A stretch of DNA of 64,000 nucleotides from Tethya wilhelma (Eukaryota; Porifera; Demospongiae; Tethyida; Tethyidae): NCBI GenBank assembly GCA_964030475.1, contig CAXIPT010000007.1, forward strand, positions 3,252,657 through 3,316,656, in the 5' to 3' direction. Position 1 is the stretch's first letter; the number at the start of each line of letters is the position of its first letter. A program made the translations under genes and the position numbers. The notes beneath the pieces were generated by a model that was not told the DNA's origin, made no database searches, and saw only the letters and a program-made list of their open reading frames with translations. Shown piece after piece: positions 26,101-33,700 of this stretch.

Positions 26101-29100
26101 ATTTTGAAGAGTTTTTGAAAATTAAAATTTCATCTATCACTGTACTGTTTTTGAAAGCTTTAAATCCATAGATTTTTGTTAAAACTGCTCAAAAACTCAA
26201 TGCAACTGTTTGGACAAATGCCAAGGGCTTAATTGCTCTACCAGGCTTTGTCTGTATATTGCCAGATCAACTGATGGACGTTTACTTGCACTAAATTTTG
26301 CATAATTATTATTTTTTGGCAAGTATTTCTTGCTTATTATACTCTTGAGTTAAGAGCTCTGATTTGTAACATACTGTACATTAATCAATGTAACCTTAAC
26401 TCTCTATTAAACCAGCCAATCCTATACATCTCATCACTATAGATGCCAAGCCTTAAGGTCTTGAAGTTATGCTGAAATCAACACAAATCAAGAATTTTGG
26501 TTTCTTATGTGGTTGCACTGTTCTCAATCTTGGACTTAGTAAAATGCAGTTTGAGTTTAATTCAGCAACTTTAAACATAGCCCATCTCACTATTACTGTA
26601 TAACAACCTACTTATCATCTGCACAAGAAACATTCTGTATTTCATCCAATGGTCTTGCTGCCTTCAAAATCTATATTATGTATGTATTATTTAGTCATGT
26701 GTAACTGTTCTTGCGCTAGCTACGATTTTAATGCTCTAATGTAGTGATGAAATAGTTACGATTTTCAAGGGAGGAATTTTTCGGGTTTTTGTCTGGAATA
26801 CAAATTCATTCATAAAACGCTAAACCAACATTCTAAAAGGATACAAGGATTTTACAAGGATTACGTGACGTTTAAACGTTGAATTACATGTAGCGTGCTG
26901 ACAATGAAGCACATGGCTCTAGCTTTTCTTGACATCTTTTTGCTAGCTAGTCTAAGCACTAGAAATGTAGTACTTGAACACCATTTTGTTGTAGAACAAC
27001 AGCACAAGGCAAAAGGTAGGCTGAAAAACAAATTTATTTAGCAGCAGAATGAAGAAACAGAGCAAGAAAGACCCAAGCAGGGTGATTGACAGCCTTAAGA
27101 GGCTAAGTTGACTGTGAAAGCCTTCTCTGTTGTTGATATACCGTATAGCGGGAAATTTTCATGGGGGAAAATTTTTGTGAATTTTGCGGTTTGGCAGCTT
27201 TCCGCGAAAATTTCCCCTCACGAAATTTGTAAGGTATGATGTCGTCATCTAATGTCGAGATGCAATCCACGAAAATTTTCCCCGCAAATTTTTATTCGAG
27301 GTGAGAATGCAAAAATTTTCCCCCACGAAAAATTCCCATTATACGGTAATATCTTTTTGTACGGGTTTCTTTCTCAGTCTTCAAGCTTAGACCTTATAGC
27401 TGCTTCAATCCAAGCTTTGACACGTGATTTGCCAGTATTTCTGCTACAATAAAAAGTCGCTTTTCATTTCATACAGTGATTATGAAAATTAGACGTGGTG
27501 ACATAACATGTAAATGGAAGCGTTGGCACGGATGATCTACACAAACGGAACAAGAAGTTTATATTAGTAGTGCTGTAGATAGCATCTCAGTAATAACAAG
27601 AAGTAATATATTGGACATGTTGAGATCTATTCTAGCTCTTGTCTTGTAGAGAGCCCGTTTTCCAGGTTTCATAAACCTGCTAAGCAGTCTTTCCAGCTTT
27701 AACTGACTGTCCAATGTTTACCTTTTGTGTGTGTGTGTGTGCTGCAAAGTACGTGGTGATTTATACGCATGACAACCCCTAGTCTATCGAGCTAGACCCT
27801 CCTCCTTCATCACGTTGCATGCACCAAGAGAGAGGGTCTAGCAAAGGTGACGTTTAATGTGATTTCAACTGACCAATCAGATTTAACTATCCAGATTCTG
27901 GGCAGTAATTTATGTGTGGGCGGTAGTTTGCATTCGTGGAAATAACCATGTGTTCTATTACTGAAGTATGCAAGTTATGGATGATTTCTGGAGCTTTTGT
28001 GCTCATAAAAGGCTTTAAAAAAACAGTTTTAAATGTATGCCTAAGGCATTTAAGTTTCTAACNTTTTCAAGGGAGAAATTTTTCGGGTTTTTGTCTGGAA
28101 TACAAGTTCATTCATAAAACGCTAAACCAACATTTTAAAAGGATACAAGGATTTTACAAGGATTACGTGACGTTTAAACGTTGAATTACATGTAGCATGC
28201 TGACAAAGAAGCACATGGCTCTAGCTTTTCTTGACATCCTTTTGCTAGCTAGTCTAAGCACTAGAAATGTACTACTTGAACACCATTTTGTTGTAGAACA
28301 ACAGCACAAGGCAAAAGGTAGGCTGAAAAACAAATTTAGCAGCAGTATGGTTAATACACAGAGCAAGAAAGACCCAAGCAGAGTGATTGACAGCCTTAAG
28401 AGGCTAAGTTGACTGTGAAAGCTTTCTCTGTTGTTGATATACCGTATAGCGGGAAATTTTCATGGGGGAAAATTTTTTTGCAAATTTCGCAGTTTGGCGA
28501 AAACGCAAAAATTTTCCCCCACGAAAAATTCCTGCTATACGGTAATATCTTTTTGTACAGGTTTTTTGTTTAGTTTTCAAGCTTAGACCTTATAGCTGCT
28601 TCAATCCAAGCTTTGACACGTGATTAACGTCGCTTTTCATTTCGTACAGTGATTATGAGAATTAGACATGGTAACGTAACATGCAAATGGAAGTGTTGGC
28701 ACGGATGATCTACACAAATGGAACAAGAACTTTATATTGAGAGCTACAGTAGTGCTGTAGATAGCATCTCAGTAATAACCAGAAGTAATACGTATATTGG
28801 ACATGTTGAGATCTATTCTAGCTCTTGTCTTGTAAACAACCCGTTTTCCAGGTTTCATAAACCTGCTAAGCAGTCTTTCCAGCTATAACTGACTGTCCAA
28901 TGTGTGTGTGTGTGTGCTCCAACGTACGCGGTGATTTATACGCATGACAACCCCTAGTCTATCAAAGGTGACGTTTAATGTGATTTCAATTGACCAATCA
29001 GATTTAACTATCCAGATTCTGGGCAGTAATTAATGTGTGGGTGGTAGTTTGCATTAGTGGAAATAACCATGTGTTCTATTACTGAAGTATGCAAGTTATG

Positions 29101-30336
29101 GATGATTTCCGGAGCTTTTGTGCTCAAAAAAGGCTTTAAAAAAAACAGTTTTAAATGTATGCCTAAGGCATTTAGGTTTCTAACTAAAGTACAAAGAGAC
29201 TGAACAGCAAGTGTGGAACAGATTCTACCTGACTATCTGGCTAGTTTATCAACTTCTACTCCGGCCGTCAATAATGGACTTGTGACTATATATCAAAGGC
29301 TCTTTTCTGGTACAAGGGAGTGCTTTTCAGGCTGCAAGTCTATCTTGTTGTCCTGTTTGCCATCTTTCTCTAAAATAATGTGCACTGTCAACGCATATTA
29401 ATTGCGTTTTGAACGTGACCATTGCTAGACCCTCTTTCTTCGCACATGCAACGTGACGAAGGAGGAGGGTCTTGCTCAATAGACTAGACAACACCTTACA
29501 TTTAGCAAAGTTCGGAAATTTTCCCATTCACAGTACGCTATAGACCCATTGCACATGACGTCCCAGGTCACATGACATAAAAAAGTCAGACATCTTGGAG
29601 GACAACATTGTACAGCGAGTATGGGAAGATAACAAGGAATTGTTGTTGTTGCTCTTAGCCCAGTCTGTTGTAACTTCTAACTTAAGAAAATTAGTATAGG
29701 CTAATAGTTAGACAAAACATACTGTAAAATCAGAACTTTTGCAGCAGCTGCTACGAAGATCGTAATACAACTGCCCATCTCTTGTCATCCAACGAGCGGT
29801 GCTTATCTCCGTATACTCGAAATCTCCATAAACTTTTTGTAATTTAATTTTTTGAGCATGTGATGCTTGTACGTGCAACGGGTCTATAGAGTGGTTGCAA
29901 GTGACATTATCAAAACCAGAAGTATTTTTGAAGTGATACTAGAAAGTTAGTTTTTGCTACATGGAAGTTCCCCATACAGAGGCCACACATAAACAGTTAA
30001 AGATCATCAACAAATTTACCATCAGATATCTATGTCAGTAAAGCATACTTCCCAGACAAGTGATAATGGATCACAAATCTTTAGACCAATTACACTTACT
30101 GAAGAACGTCTCTGTTGTCTTGCCTTCTTGCTACAGCTAAAGAAGAAAAATAGTTTACACAGTCAATATAACTACATTAAACAGAAGGAGCCTATAAAGG
30201 CAAATAATTTATGAGGTAATATAAAATGTCATTTACAATTAAATTAATTAATTGATAAATTACGAGAAACATAAAAAAAATTGCCTAACCGTGTAGAAAT
30301 ATGCTGTTCGGTCTTCTGGGTTGTAGCTAAATCCAT
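8078..30336 (-). CDS. KNL1: KNL1 (Spc105/CASC5) kinetochore scaffold, N-terminal ten exons
   Basis: Ten exons join in consistent phase: 30336-30290, 30136-30100, 26670-26612, 25908-25861, 23031-23000, 22913-22861, 20626-20474, 17271-17190, 9285-8337 and 8190-8078. The N-terminus has RRRSSILK (SILK, residues 28-31) and SRRVSFANTIEI (RVSF, 54-57). This is the same order, spacing and sequence style as the two PP1-docking motifs of animal KNL1. Residues 207-211 read DMELT, the MELT motif that recruits BUB3/BUB1 once phosphorylated by MPS1. About 525 residues are covered, and most of the long exon is acidic and Ser/Thr-rich. KNL1 is the outer-kinetochore subunit of the KMN network that anchors the spindle checkpoint. 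The C-terminal coiled coil and RWD domains are not resolved. Only one perfect MELT is seen; nearby MSLT and MDIYT may be degenerate copies. It is divergent from Lhx1/5. Confidence 0.82.
8337..9285 (-). CDS. KNL1: KNL1 exon 9, large exon with MELT motif
   Basis: 949 nt without stops, acceptor TATATACAG, donor GTTTGT. It encodes about 316 residues, acidic and Ser/Thr-rich. Near the start it has HSDMELTLVDMSLTC, a DMELT motif followed by a second MSLT; further on come MSLEVT, MQLDETLD and DTMDIYT, which could be degenerate repeats. A long mid-protein exon carrying MELT repeats is also the layout of vertebrate KNL1. Confidence 0.8.
9745..10570 (-). CDS. Dpy-30/RIIa-like motif protein (IQCK-like), partial
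   Basis: Exons at 10570-10485 and 10425-10376 have clean GT-AG sites and matching phase. Together they encode PTAYLEQQIFPLLLPGLEET, then LQVAKKTE joined to RRKLFNPLDYLAAYLFR. This is the two-helix Dpy-30 motif (compare xYLDQ..VPILLQGL...NPIEFLASYLL in DPY30); the spacing and the AKK linker look more like IQCK, a ciliary protein. Such motifs dock amphipathic helices in chromatin or cilia complexes. A third exon at 9814-9745 has a good acceptor; in the phase set by the previous donor it reads 23 residues to a stop, whereas another frame (VGLKLEALVFHVP...) looks more protein-like, so the 3' end is uncertain. A possible upstream exon is 13262-13215 (KSSRYKQKYTYIESK). The gene lies inside KNL1 intron 8 on the same strand. 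Confidence 0.62.
10280..10280. other. Assembly gap (single N)
   Basis: One N inside the intron of the Dpy-30-like gene. No duplication around it was recognised. Confidence 0.9.
10376..10425 (-). CDS. Dpy-30-like gene, exon with NPLDYLAAYL helix
   Basis: 50 nt, acceptor ACTTACAG, donor GTAAGT. It encodes RRKLFNPLDYLAAYLF, the second helix of the motif. Confidence 0.72.
10485..10570 (-). CDS. Dpy-30-like gene, exon with first motif helix
   Basis: 86 nt, acceptor CCACATCAG, donor GTAAGT. It encodes PTAYLEQQIFPLLLPGLEET followed by LQVAKKTE. Confidence 0.7.
11965..12353. mobile_element. Foldback element with ~110-bp arms
   Basis: The left arm from ACAAGTATAATAAAA at 11965 (including 'gaatgggcagtgcgg' and 'aaggcaagtctctgaatttc') is repeated as its reverse complement up to 12353. 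About 150 bp of spacer separates the arms. No reading frame. A non-autonomous foldback element in KNL1 intron 8. Confidence 0.8.
13623..15350 (-). CDS. Penelope-like element: reverse transcriptase plus GIY-YIG endonuclease
   Basis: A 575-codon open frame. Reverse transcriptase core motifs are visible: SIDVTSLYTNIP (motif A, about residues 67-78), LQGTAMGTKMAPSYANI (131-147) and FIDDIFLIW (catalytic DD, 170-178). After a basic linker with KHWKPIKND and NKSLRNLLVRAKL, a C-terminal GIY-YIG endonuclease follows (NIIYLATC, QYVGMSTRP.KYR, residues 470-501) with CxxxC-type cysteines nearby (CKKNCFTC). RT plus C-terminal GIY-YIG defines Penelope-like retroelements. The frame is intact at the 3' side, but the N-terminal fingers are missing, so the copy is 5'-truncated. 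It lies in KNL1 intron 8 in the gene's orientation. Confidence 0.92.
   Translation of the reverse strand: MKNEKNKYKKTLKMLSSCNSITENISKFVDTWLQPFVKNLPSHIKDSNEFINLIEKTKIPTNSILVSIDVTSLYTNIPHTDGVEKITTFLAEHPDAYKYPEQPHVLVIKELMKMVLENNIFTFDGQFYRQLQGTAMGTKMAPSYANIFMGVIEEIMINLSKENIKLWKRFIDDIFLIWVGSRDKLKEFISAINQIHPTIKFTFEADENKLVFLDLELYKGERFSATNVLDVKTHIKKTNKQLYVHAESYHPTETKKAIMIGETTRCLRTNSNKDNFMNMQEKLIAKLDERGYPPRETKQIIHKTKHHNRHLTLKRKNKLKRLNQTFLVTTYNDDTKRIKNIIRKHWKPIKNDQTLKQIFPKPPLVVTRGNKSLRNLLVRAKLAPLSKDTTKETSQTNTPTNPITIEEKYPLNLFQDKLNNFTNPISKCKKNCFTCKILTTNTFAISTHDRTKHPINLPVPYEKYNCDTKNIIYLATCTHKDCKAQYVGMSTRPIKYRIFEHLQSNSSGIGKHIQNSNHKRADIKFQILEMAPHNLDRENLNTWLKQREYYWICKLGTLTKLSNKGLNKTIYDNSK
15780..16510. repeat. 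Dispersed repeat family B copies with CA microsatellite
   Basis: Contains the recurrent 'aaggcaccaaggtgcataa' end near 15816, two diverged direct copies of a 'gctcaggctcg...gtgtggcctcgaagctt' unit (16005-16080 and 16190-16250), and a CA dinucleotide tract at 16385-16407. No gene. Confidence 0.6.
16895..17150 (+). repeat. Family A repeat, diverged copy
   Basis: Starts with AAGAAGAAGATGGAGAAAA and runs to a degenerate palindromic end (CAGTACTACGGTACGGGGAA) near 17140. Plus orientation. Confidence 0.7.
17190..17271 (-). CDS. KNL1: KNL1 exon 8
   Basis: 82 nt, acceptor ATACCTGTAG, donor GTATGT, phase 0 to phase 1. It encodes an acidic stretch, VYEDDVGETTGSHDI, ending in SFSRQA. It joins in frame to exon 9; its phase would also fit the Dpy-30-type exon at 10570, so the KNL1 assignment rests on composition and on the motifs either side. 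Confidence 0.68.
17929..18935 (-). mobile_element. Composite family A element with terminal foldback
   Basis: Reverse-oriented copy. A family A end (TGGGTACACAGGAATGGCAC) leads to a CTT tract near 18135 and a body shared with 45382-46200 and 56719-57240 ('cgcctcctccatatggctgcc', 'gacgacccttttc'). It then reaches a foldback at 18666-18935 whose ~115-bp arms are nearly perfect inverted repeats starting ACAAGTAAAAAA. The same succession occurs at three other sites, so it is one element family and not a chance arrangement. Confidence 0.75.
18940..20470. other. KNL1 intron DNA with an 85-bp direct repeat
   Basis: No exon recognised. Positions about 19695-19775 and 20165-20250 are diverged direct copies of one segment ('gtagccactgaaagtcatga'). 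Confidence 0.55.
20474..20626 (-). CDS. KNL1: KNL1 exon 7
   Basis: 153 nt, phase 0 at both ends, acceptor TTATTTTTAG, donor GTACAA. It encodes 51 residues including SRRLSADTSSKIGRLSIIP, a basic Ser-rich stretch with two RRLS/GRLS sites that would suit basophilic kinases (inference). Confidence 0.78.
21815..22095 (+). repeat. Dispersed repeat family B copy
   Basis: Begins TTAAGCCTCAGTGCATGCAT, followed by a GTGTCTGTCTGT tract, and ends near 'tagtgtgcgttatctag'. Related copies lie at 34547, 36289 and 61981. Confidence 0.65.
22861..22913 (-). CDS. KNL1: KNL1 exon 6
   Basis: 53 nt, acceptor ACTACAG, donor GTAGAC. It encodes KLGDDGMVKQSAEQKSE in phase with its neighbours. No motif recognised. 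Confidence 0.72.
23000..23031 (-). CDS. KNL1: KNL1 exon 5
   Basis: A 32-nt micro-exon (acceptor TTCTTTTAG, donor GTAAGT) encoding EFSKEKPAST. Its phase fits exons 4 and 6. Confidence 0.72.
23479..24113. mobile_element. TIR element with AGCCCCGTTTACA ends
   Basis: The left end AGCCCCGTTTACACGTAC at 23479 is matched by the reverse complement AGCCCCGTTTACATGCAC at 24113. The interior holds repeated GTTTACACGTG and AATGCGCATT subterminal motifs and no reading frame. About 635 bp, non-autonomous, in KNL1 intron 4. Confidence 0.8.
24992..25603. mobile_element. Mutator-type TIR element with 9-bp target-site duplication
   Basis: Inverted repeats of about 100 bp (left TAGTCTCACGTAGCCAGACC, right end its diverged reverse complement finishing GAGACTA) enclose about 400 bp without a gene. 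The element is bounded by GGTTCACAT at 24983-24991 and again at 25604-25612. Long TIRs plus a 9-bp duplication are the signature of Mutator-like elements. A partial relative is at about 32990-33105. Confidence 0.85.
25861..25908 (-). CDS. KNL1: KNL1 exon 4 (RVSF motif)
   Basis: 48 nt, acceptor TTTTACAG, donor GTGAGT. It encodes ICKSRRVSFANTIEI. RRVSFA.TI is the characteristic PP1-binding site of animal KNL1. The Ser inside RVSF is the Aurora B target in studied orthologues (established knowledge). Confidence 0.88.
26035..26519. mobile_element. TIR element related to the 7520-7980 repeat
   Basis: The outermost 21 bp at 26035-26055 and 26499-26519 are inverted repeats with two mismatches (AGTGYAAYCACATAAGAAAC). 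The interior matches 7520-7980 in reverse. 485 bp, non-autonomous. No clear target duplication. Confidence 0.8.
26612..26670 (-). CDS. KNL1: KNL1 exon 3 (SILK motif)
   Basis: 59 nt, acceptor ATATAG, donor GTAGGT. It starts in phase 0 with ILKAARPLDEIQN and ends in phase 2. ILK preceded by Ser from exon 2 forms the PP1-docking SILK motif, and the following RPL resembles the PRSPL after SILK in vertebrate KNL1. Confidence 0.82.
27139..27348. mobile_element. Short TIR element, TA-flanked, ACCGTATAGCGGG ends
   Basis: The left end TACCGTATAGCGGGAAATTT and the right end AATTCCCATTATACGGTA are inverted repeats flanked by TA. The copy at 28437-28543 has an internal deletion. Typical of a Tc1/mariner-type MITE. 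Confidence 0.75.
27789..27842. mobile_element. 54-bp hairpin micro-element, present in one of two copies
   Basis: A perfect 11-bp inverted terminal repeat, GCTAGACCCTC...GAGGGTCTAGC, spans 27791-27842. The second copy of the region has the uninterrupted site at about 28960. A close relative is at 29424-29475. Confidence 0.75.
29424..29475. mobile_element. Second hairpin micro-element
   Basis: 52 bp, GCTAGACCCTC...GAGGGTCTTGC, with a long internal inverted repeat (CTTCG...CGAAGG). Related to 27789-27842. Confidence 0.65.
29538..29889. mobile_element. TIR element with CTATAGACCC ends
   Basis: CTATAGACCCATTGCACATG at the left is matched by the reverse complement of GTACGTGCAACGGGTCTATAG at the right. 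352 bp, no reading frame. Close to KNL1 exon 2. Confidence 0.7.
30100..30136 (-). CDS. KNL1: KNL1 exon 2
   Basis: A 37-nt micro-exon with a strong pyrimidine-rich acceptor (TTTTTCTTCTTTAG) and a GTAAGT donor. It encodes CSKKARQQRRRSS; the final Ser is the S of the SILK motif completed by exon 3. Confidence 0.82.
30290..30336 (-). CDS. KNL1: KNL1 exon 1 (start codon)
   Basis: The ATG at 30336 opens MDLATTQKTEQHIST and the exon ends CG|GTTAGG, phase 2. The start is chosen because the phase fits exon 2 and the resulting N-terminus is short before the RRRSSILK motif, as in vertebrate KNL1. Confidence 0.75.
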
Positions 30337-30536
30337 TTCAGAACGTAATCACGATGTTACTGACAGTCTGTAGTAAGAACTAAAGTTCAAAAAATTACTC
30401 CTAAATTTTGAATTTGTCCCCGCCTAAACTAGACATCTGTCACGTGCACGTGAACAATCCGGTTACGTACGAAAACGTTCGTGTCCGGAACGTAGGTCAG
30501 TCATTGAACAAGACAAGCTAGAAAACTCTGACAGAG
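30337..30536. promoter_or_regulatory. Probable bidirectional promoter, KNL1 / Lhx1/5
   Basis: Exactly 200 bp separate the KNL1 ATG (minus) from the Lhx1/5 ATG (plus), so both 5' UTRs and core promoters must lie here unless non-coding first exons exist. The block is richer in CpG than its surroundings. It contains a double E-box CACGTGCACGTG at 30441-30452 and further ACGT-rich motifs up to 30500. No TATA box was recognised. The function is inferred from gene layout. Confidence 0.6.
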
Positions 30537-30715
30537 ATGATGACCCCGTTTATGTGCCGTGGCTGCCAGCAGCCAATAATGGAAAGATATTTAATGAAAG
30601 TACTTGATAAATCGTGGCATGTACAATGTGTTAAGTGTTCTGAGTGTCAATGTTTACTCAACGAAATGTGTTTCTCGAGAGACAGCAAACTGTACTGTAG
30701 GAATGACTTTTTCAA
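30537..30715 (+). CDS. Lhx1/5: Lhx1/5 exon 1 (LIM1)
   Basis: Two adjacent ATGs (30537, 30540), then the complete LIM1 domain; donor GTAAGA. Phase 2 into exon 2 after an 84-bp intron. Confidence 0.94.
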
Positions 30716-33700
30716 GTAAGAAAAAGTGTTTGCAGTATGCGTAAATTACCTAGAAAAGCACTTGTATGTAATTAAGTATGTACTGTTTCATTTGGATAGA
30801 CGATATGGAACCAAATGTGCTGGATGCAATATTGGTCTCTGTCCTGAAGATTTGGTCCGAAGAGCTATGAACAAGGTGTATCATGTACATTGTTTTACAT
30901 GCTCAATGTGCAAAAAGCAACTTAGTTCAGGAGAACAACTCTACCTGCTACAGGTATTGGGAGTGGTGGTACCGTAATGCCATGATAATAGCCAGAGTAT
31001 GTTATCTATGGTAATGCTACTTAGAGTGATGGGCGTGGTTTCCGGACAGCGTTAGTTTGTGGACAATTTGACAATTGTTCTAGTCTTTCTAGTGATACAC
31101 GTTTCAGTTAATGATACACTAATTTCGCTAGCCAGTTGATTGTCAAGTTGTCCGCAAACAAACGCTGTCCGGAAACCCCACCCATTACTCTATGTCTTGC
31201 GAGTGAGAAACTTTTGANACTTGATAAATCGTGGCATGTACAATGTGTTAAGTGTTCTGAGTGTCAATGTTTACTCAACGAAATGTGTTTCTCGAGAGAC
31301 AGCAAACTGTACTGTAGGAATGACTTTTTCAAGTAAGAAAAAGTGTTTGCAGTATGCGTAAATTACCTAGAAAAGCACTTGTATGTAATTAAGTATGTAC
31401 TGTTTCATTTGGATAGACGATATGGAACCAAATGTGCTGGATGCAATATTGGTCTCTGTCCTGAAGATTTGGTCCGAAGAGCTATGAACAAGGTGTATCA
31501 TGTACATTGTTTTACATGCTCAATGTGCAAAAAGCAACTTAGTTCAGGAGAACAACTCTACCTGCTACAGGTATTGGGAGTGGTGGTACCGTAATGCCAT
31601 GATAATAGCCAGAGTATGTTATCTATGGTAATGCTACTTAGAGTGATGGGCGTGGTTTCCGGACAGCGTTAGTTTGTGGACAATTTGACAATTGTTCTAG
31701 TCTTTCTAGTGATACACGTTTCAGTTAATGATACACTAATTTCGCTAGCCAGTTGATTGTCAAGTTGTCCGCAAACAAACGCTGTCCGGAAACCCCACCC
31801 ATTACTCTATGTCTTGCGAGTGAGAAACTTTTGAGGATTTTGTGCTAATAAATGTATTTTACGATCTTATTTTTGTCTTAGCACGGGTGAGAACTATGGG
31901 TACAGCCACAGATTAACAGCTAAAATTTGCAGAAAGTTTTGTTTGTGAAGAAACCACAATTCAAAGCAAGCTTACCTTTTCGAAGCTTTTTCTGTTTTTG
32001 CTATGAATGAATGCTAAGCTAAAACGGCATGAAAATTAGTGGACCAAGCAAACTCCATCCGAGTCTTGACCCAGCCTCGTTTCCAGACTCCTCCCTCTTG
32101 TATATTTTCTTCGAAAATAAGAGCCATGGTACATTTTATCATATGAGTGATGCAATCAATGATGCACATCGATTTTTTTAATTAGCAATTACGTTGGTTT
32201 TTTACTGCATGTTTCCATGAGCTAGCTTTCTTGCTGCTATAAAGAGGCCCAAGAGTCGAAAAGAACAGCAGATAGACTTCAAATCTTGTTATCTACAATC
32301 TGAGAGAAATAGAGTGTTTGCATTTATGTCATTTTACACAATTTGCATATTCATTTCCTAATTTACATATTCATTTGTACACCACTGACGTCAAATGAAA
32401 ACGCTCTATTGTTTTAGCTATCACTTAAACTATGAAGATGCTTTGACAGCGTGTTGTAACTGTTTGTGCTCTAAAAAACAATGGGTGATTTCTGGATACA
32501 AAAAAATCTTAGTCAATATAAAGTGAGTTTCAACAAAATAGCAAATGCGTCATAATAATGTAGCATCTACAGCTAGCTCCCTTACCAAGGCTAAACAAAG
32601 GCTTTTACAAGAGCGAAAAAACAAACTAGGCGTGAGCTGGAGTGACGGGAAAAAAATTGCTGACATAGGACGCGTCTACCTTCACGTTCACCTTGCATCG
32701 CTCACGTGATAATTTGTACCAGGCTCTCTCTTTCAAAGAAAATATATGCGAGGGAGGAGCCTGGGAACGAGGCTAGTTCATGACCAAGGTAATTGAGTTA
32801 GTTCTACCTTCATACCTTCTAAAATTTGTTTATTACCCTTAGCGCTCAGGTTTTTTAGCTAAATATCTCCAAATAAGCTACTTGGAGATGGTCTCTCAAT
32901 CTTTTTCATTGATACTATAAACAATCCCCACTTGCTGTATGTGATCGCACAATTCTTCTAAAAATTTAATGCGTACAGAAGCCTGAACATAATAATTACG
33001 TATTCTATGATTTCATTGGTCAGGCCACATTCCTGGCCTCTGCACAGAATTAGGTATTCACGTTAGGCCAAACCCTTTCCCGTGAGCGTGCGCCAGACTA
33101 AGTAATGCTATATTCATTCTGCTTGTTACTTTAAAGTTTTTCCCAAGCAGTACTGATCAACCATGCTGCCAGCAGCAGCTATTTGTTTCTAGCCTATCTT
33201 TAACTCTGTGCTATTGTACTTTGGAGCTTCTGGCTTCGAATATGACAGTATGTGTTTAGCCTTCTTCTATGCCCATAACAGCAAGTTCGAAGTTCAAGTA
33301 ACTCACGTGCACAAACCACAAACCACAAACCACGCAATTCTTGATACCCTTTACTTGCTCATTTCAGTGAAGGTGACACGGATCTCATTTGTTAGAAAAT
33401 AGTCTCTAAGAAGACTTAAAGGTCATGAGTGCTCAAGGGCCTGGGAATGAGGCTATTGGCGCTCTGATTGTGGTACAAATAGATTAATGGAATAGATTTC
33501 TACTAAATAGAAAATGGAATAGATTAGATTAATAGATTAGATTTCTATAATCAAATAGATTAATGGAATAGATTTCTACAACAAAGTGGTGTTCAAGCGC
33601 TACATTTCTAGCACTTAGACTTGTCTTCAAGCCAGCGAAACGATCTCCAGAAGAGCTGGAGCCATGTGCTTCTTTGTCAAAACACTTTAAATGTTACGTA

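Larger units (their letters stand above)
26762..29184. repeat. Tandem near-identical copies joined by an N (26762-28062 and 28064-29184)
   Basis: Both copies start TTTTCAAGGGAG and end CATTTA(A/G)GTTTCTAAC. The first copy stops exactly at the N (28063), after which the second begins. They differ by scattered substitutions and a few clean indels, including a 54-bp hairpin insertion only in copy 1 (27789-27842). This is what two haplotypes laid end to end by the assembler would look like. Lies in KNL1 intron 2. Confidence 0.85.
30602..31834. repeat. Identical 616-bp tandem copies around N 31218 (repeats LIM exons 1-2)
   Basis: 30602-31217 and 31219-31834 appear identical base for base, including introns, and the N sits exactly between them. 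The second copy lacks the start codon and first 21 residues of LIM1. This is best explained as an assembly duplication rather than duplicated exons. Confidence 0.88.

Noticed and set aside
31136..31594. A second LIM-domain gene or paralogue
   Set aside because: Sequence, including introns, appears identical to exons 1-2 of Lhx1/5 and starts at an N; an assembly duplicate is far simpler.
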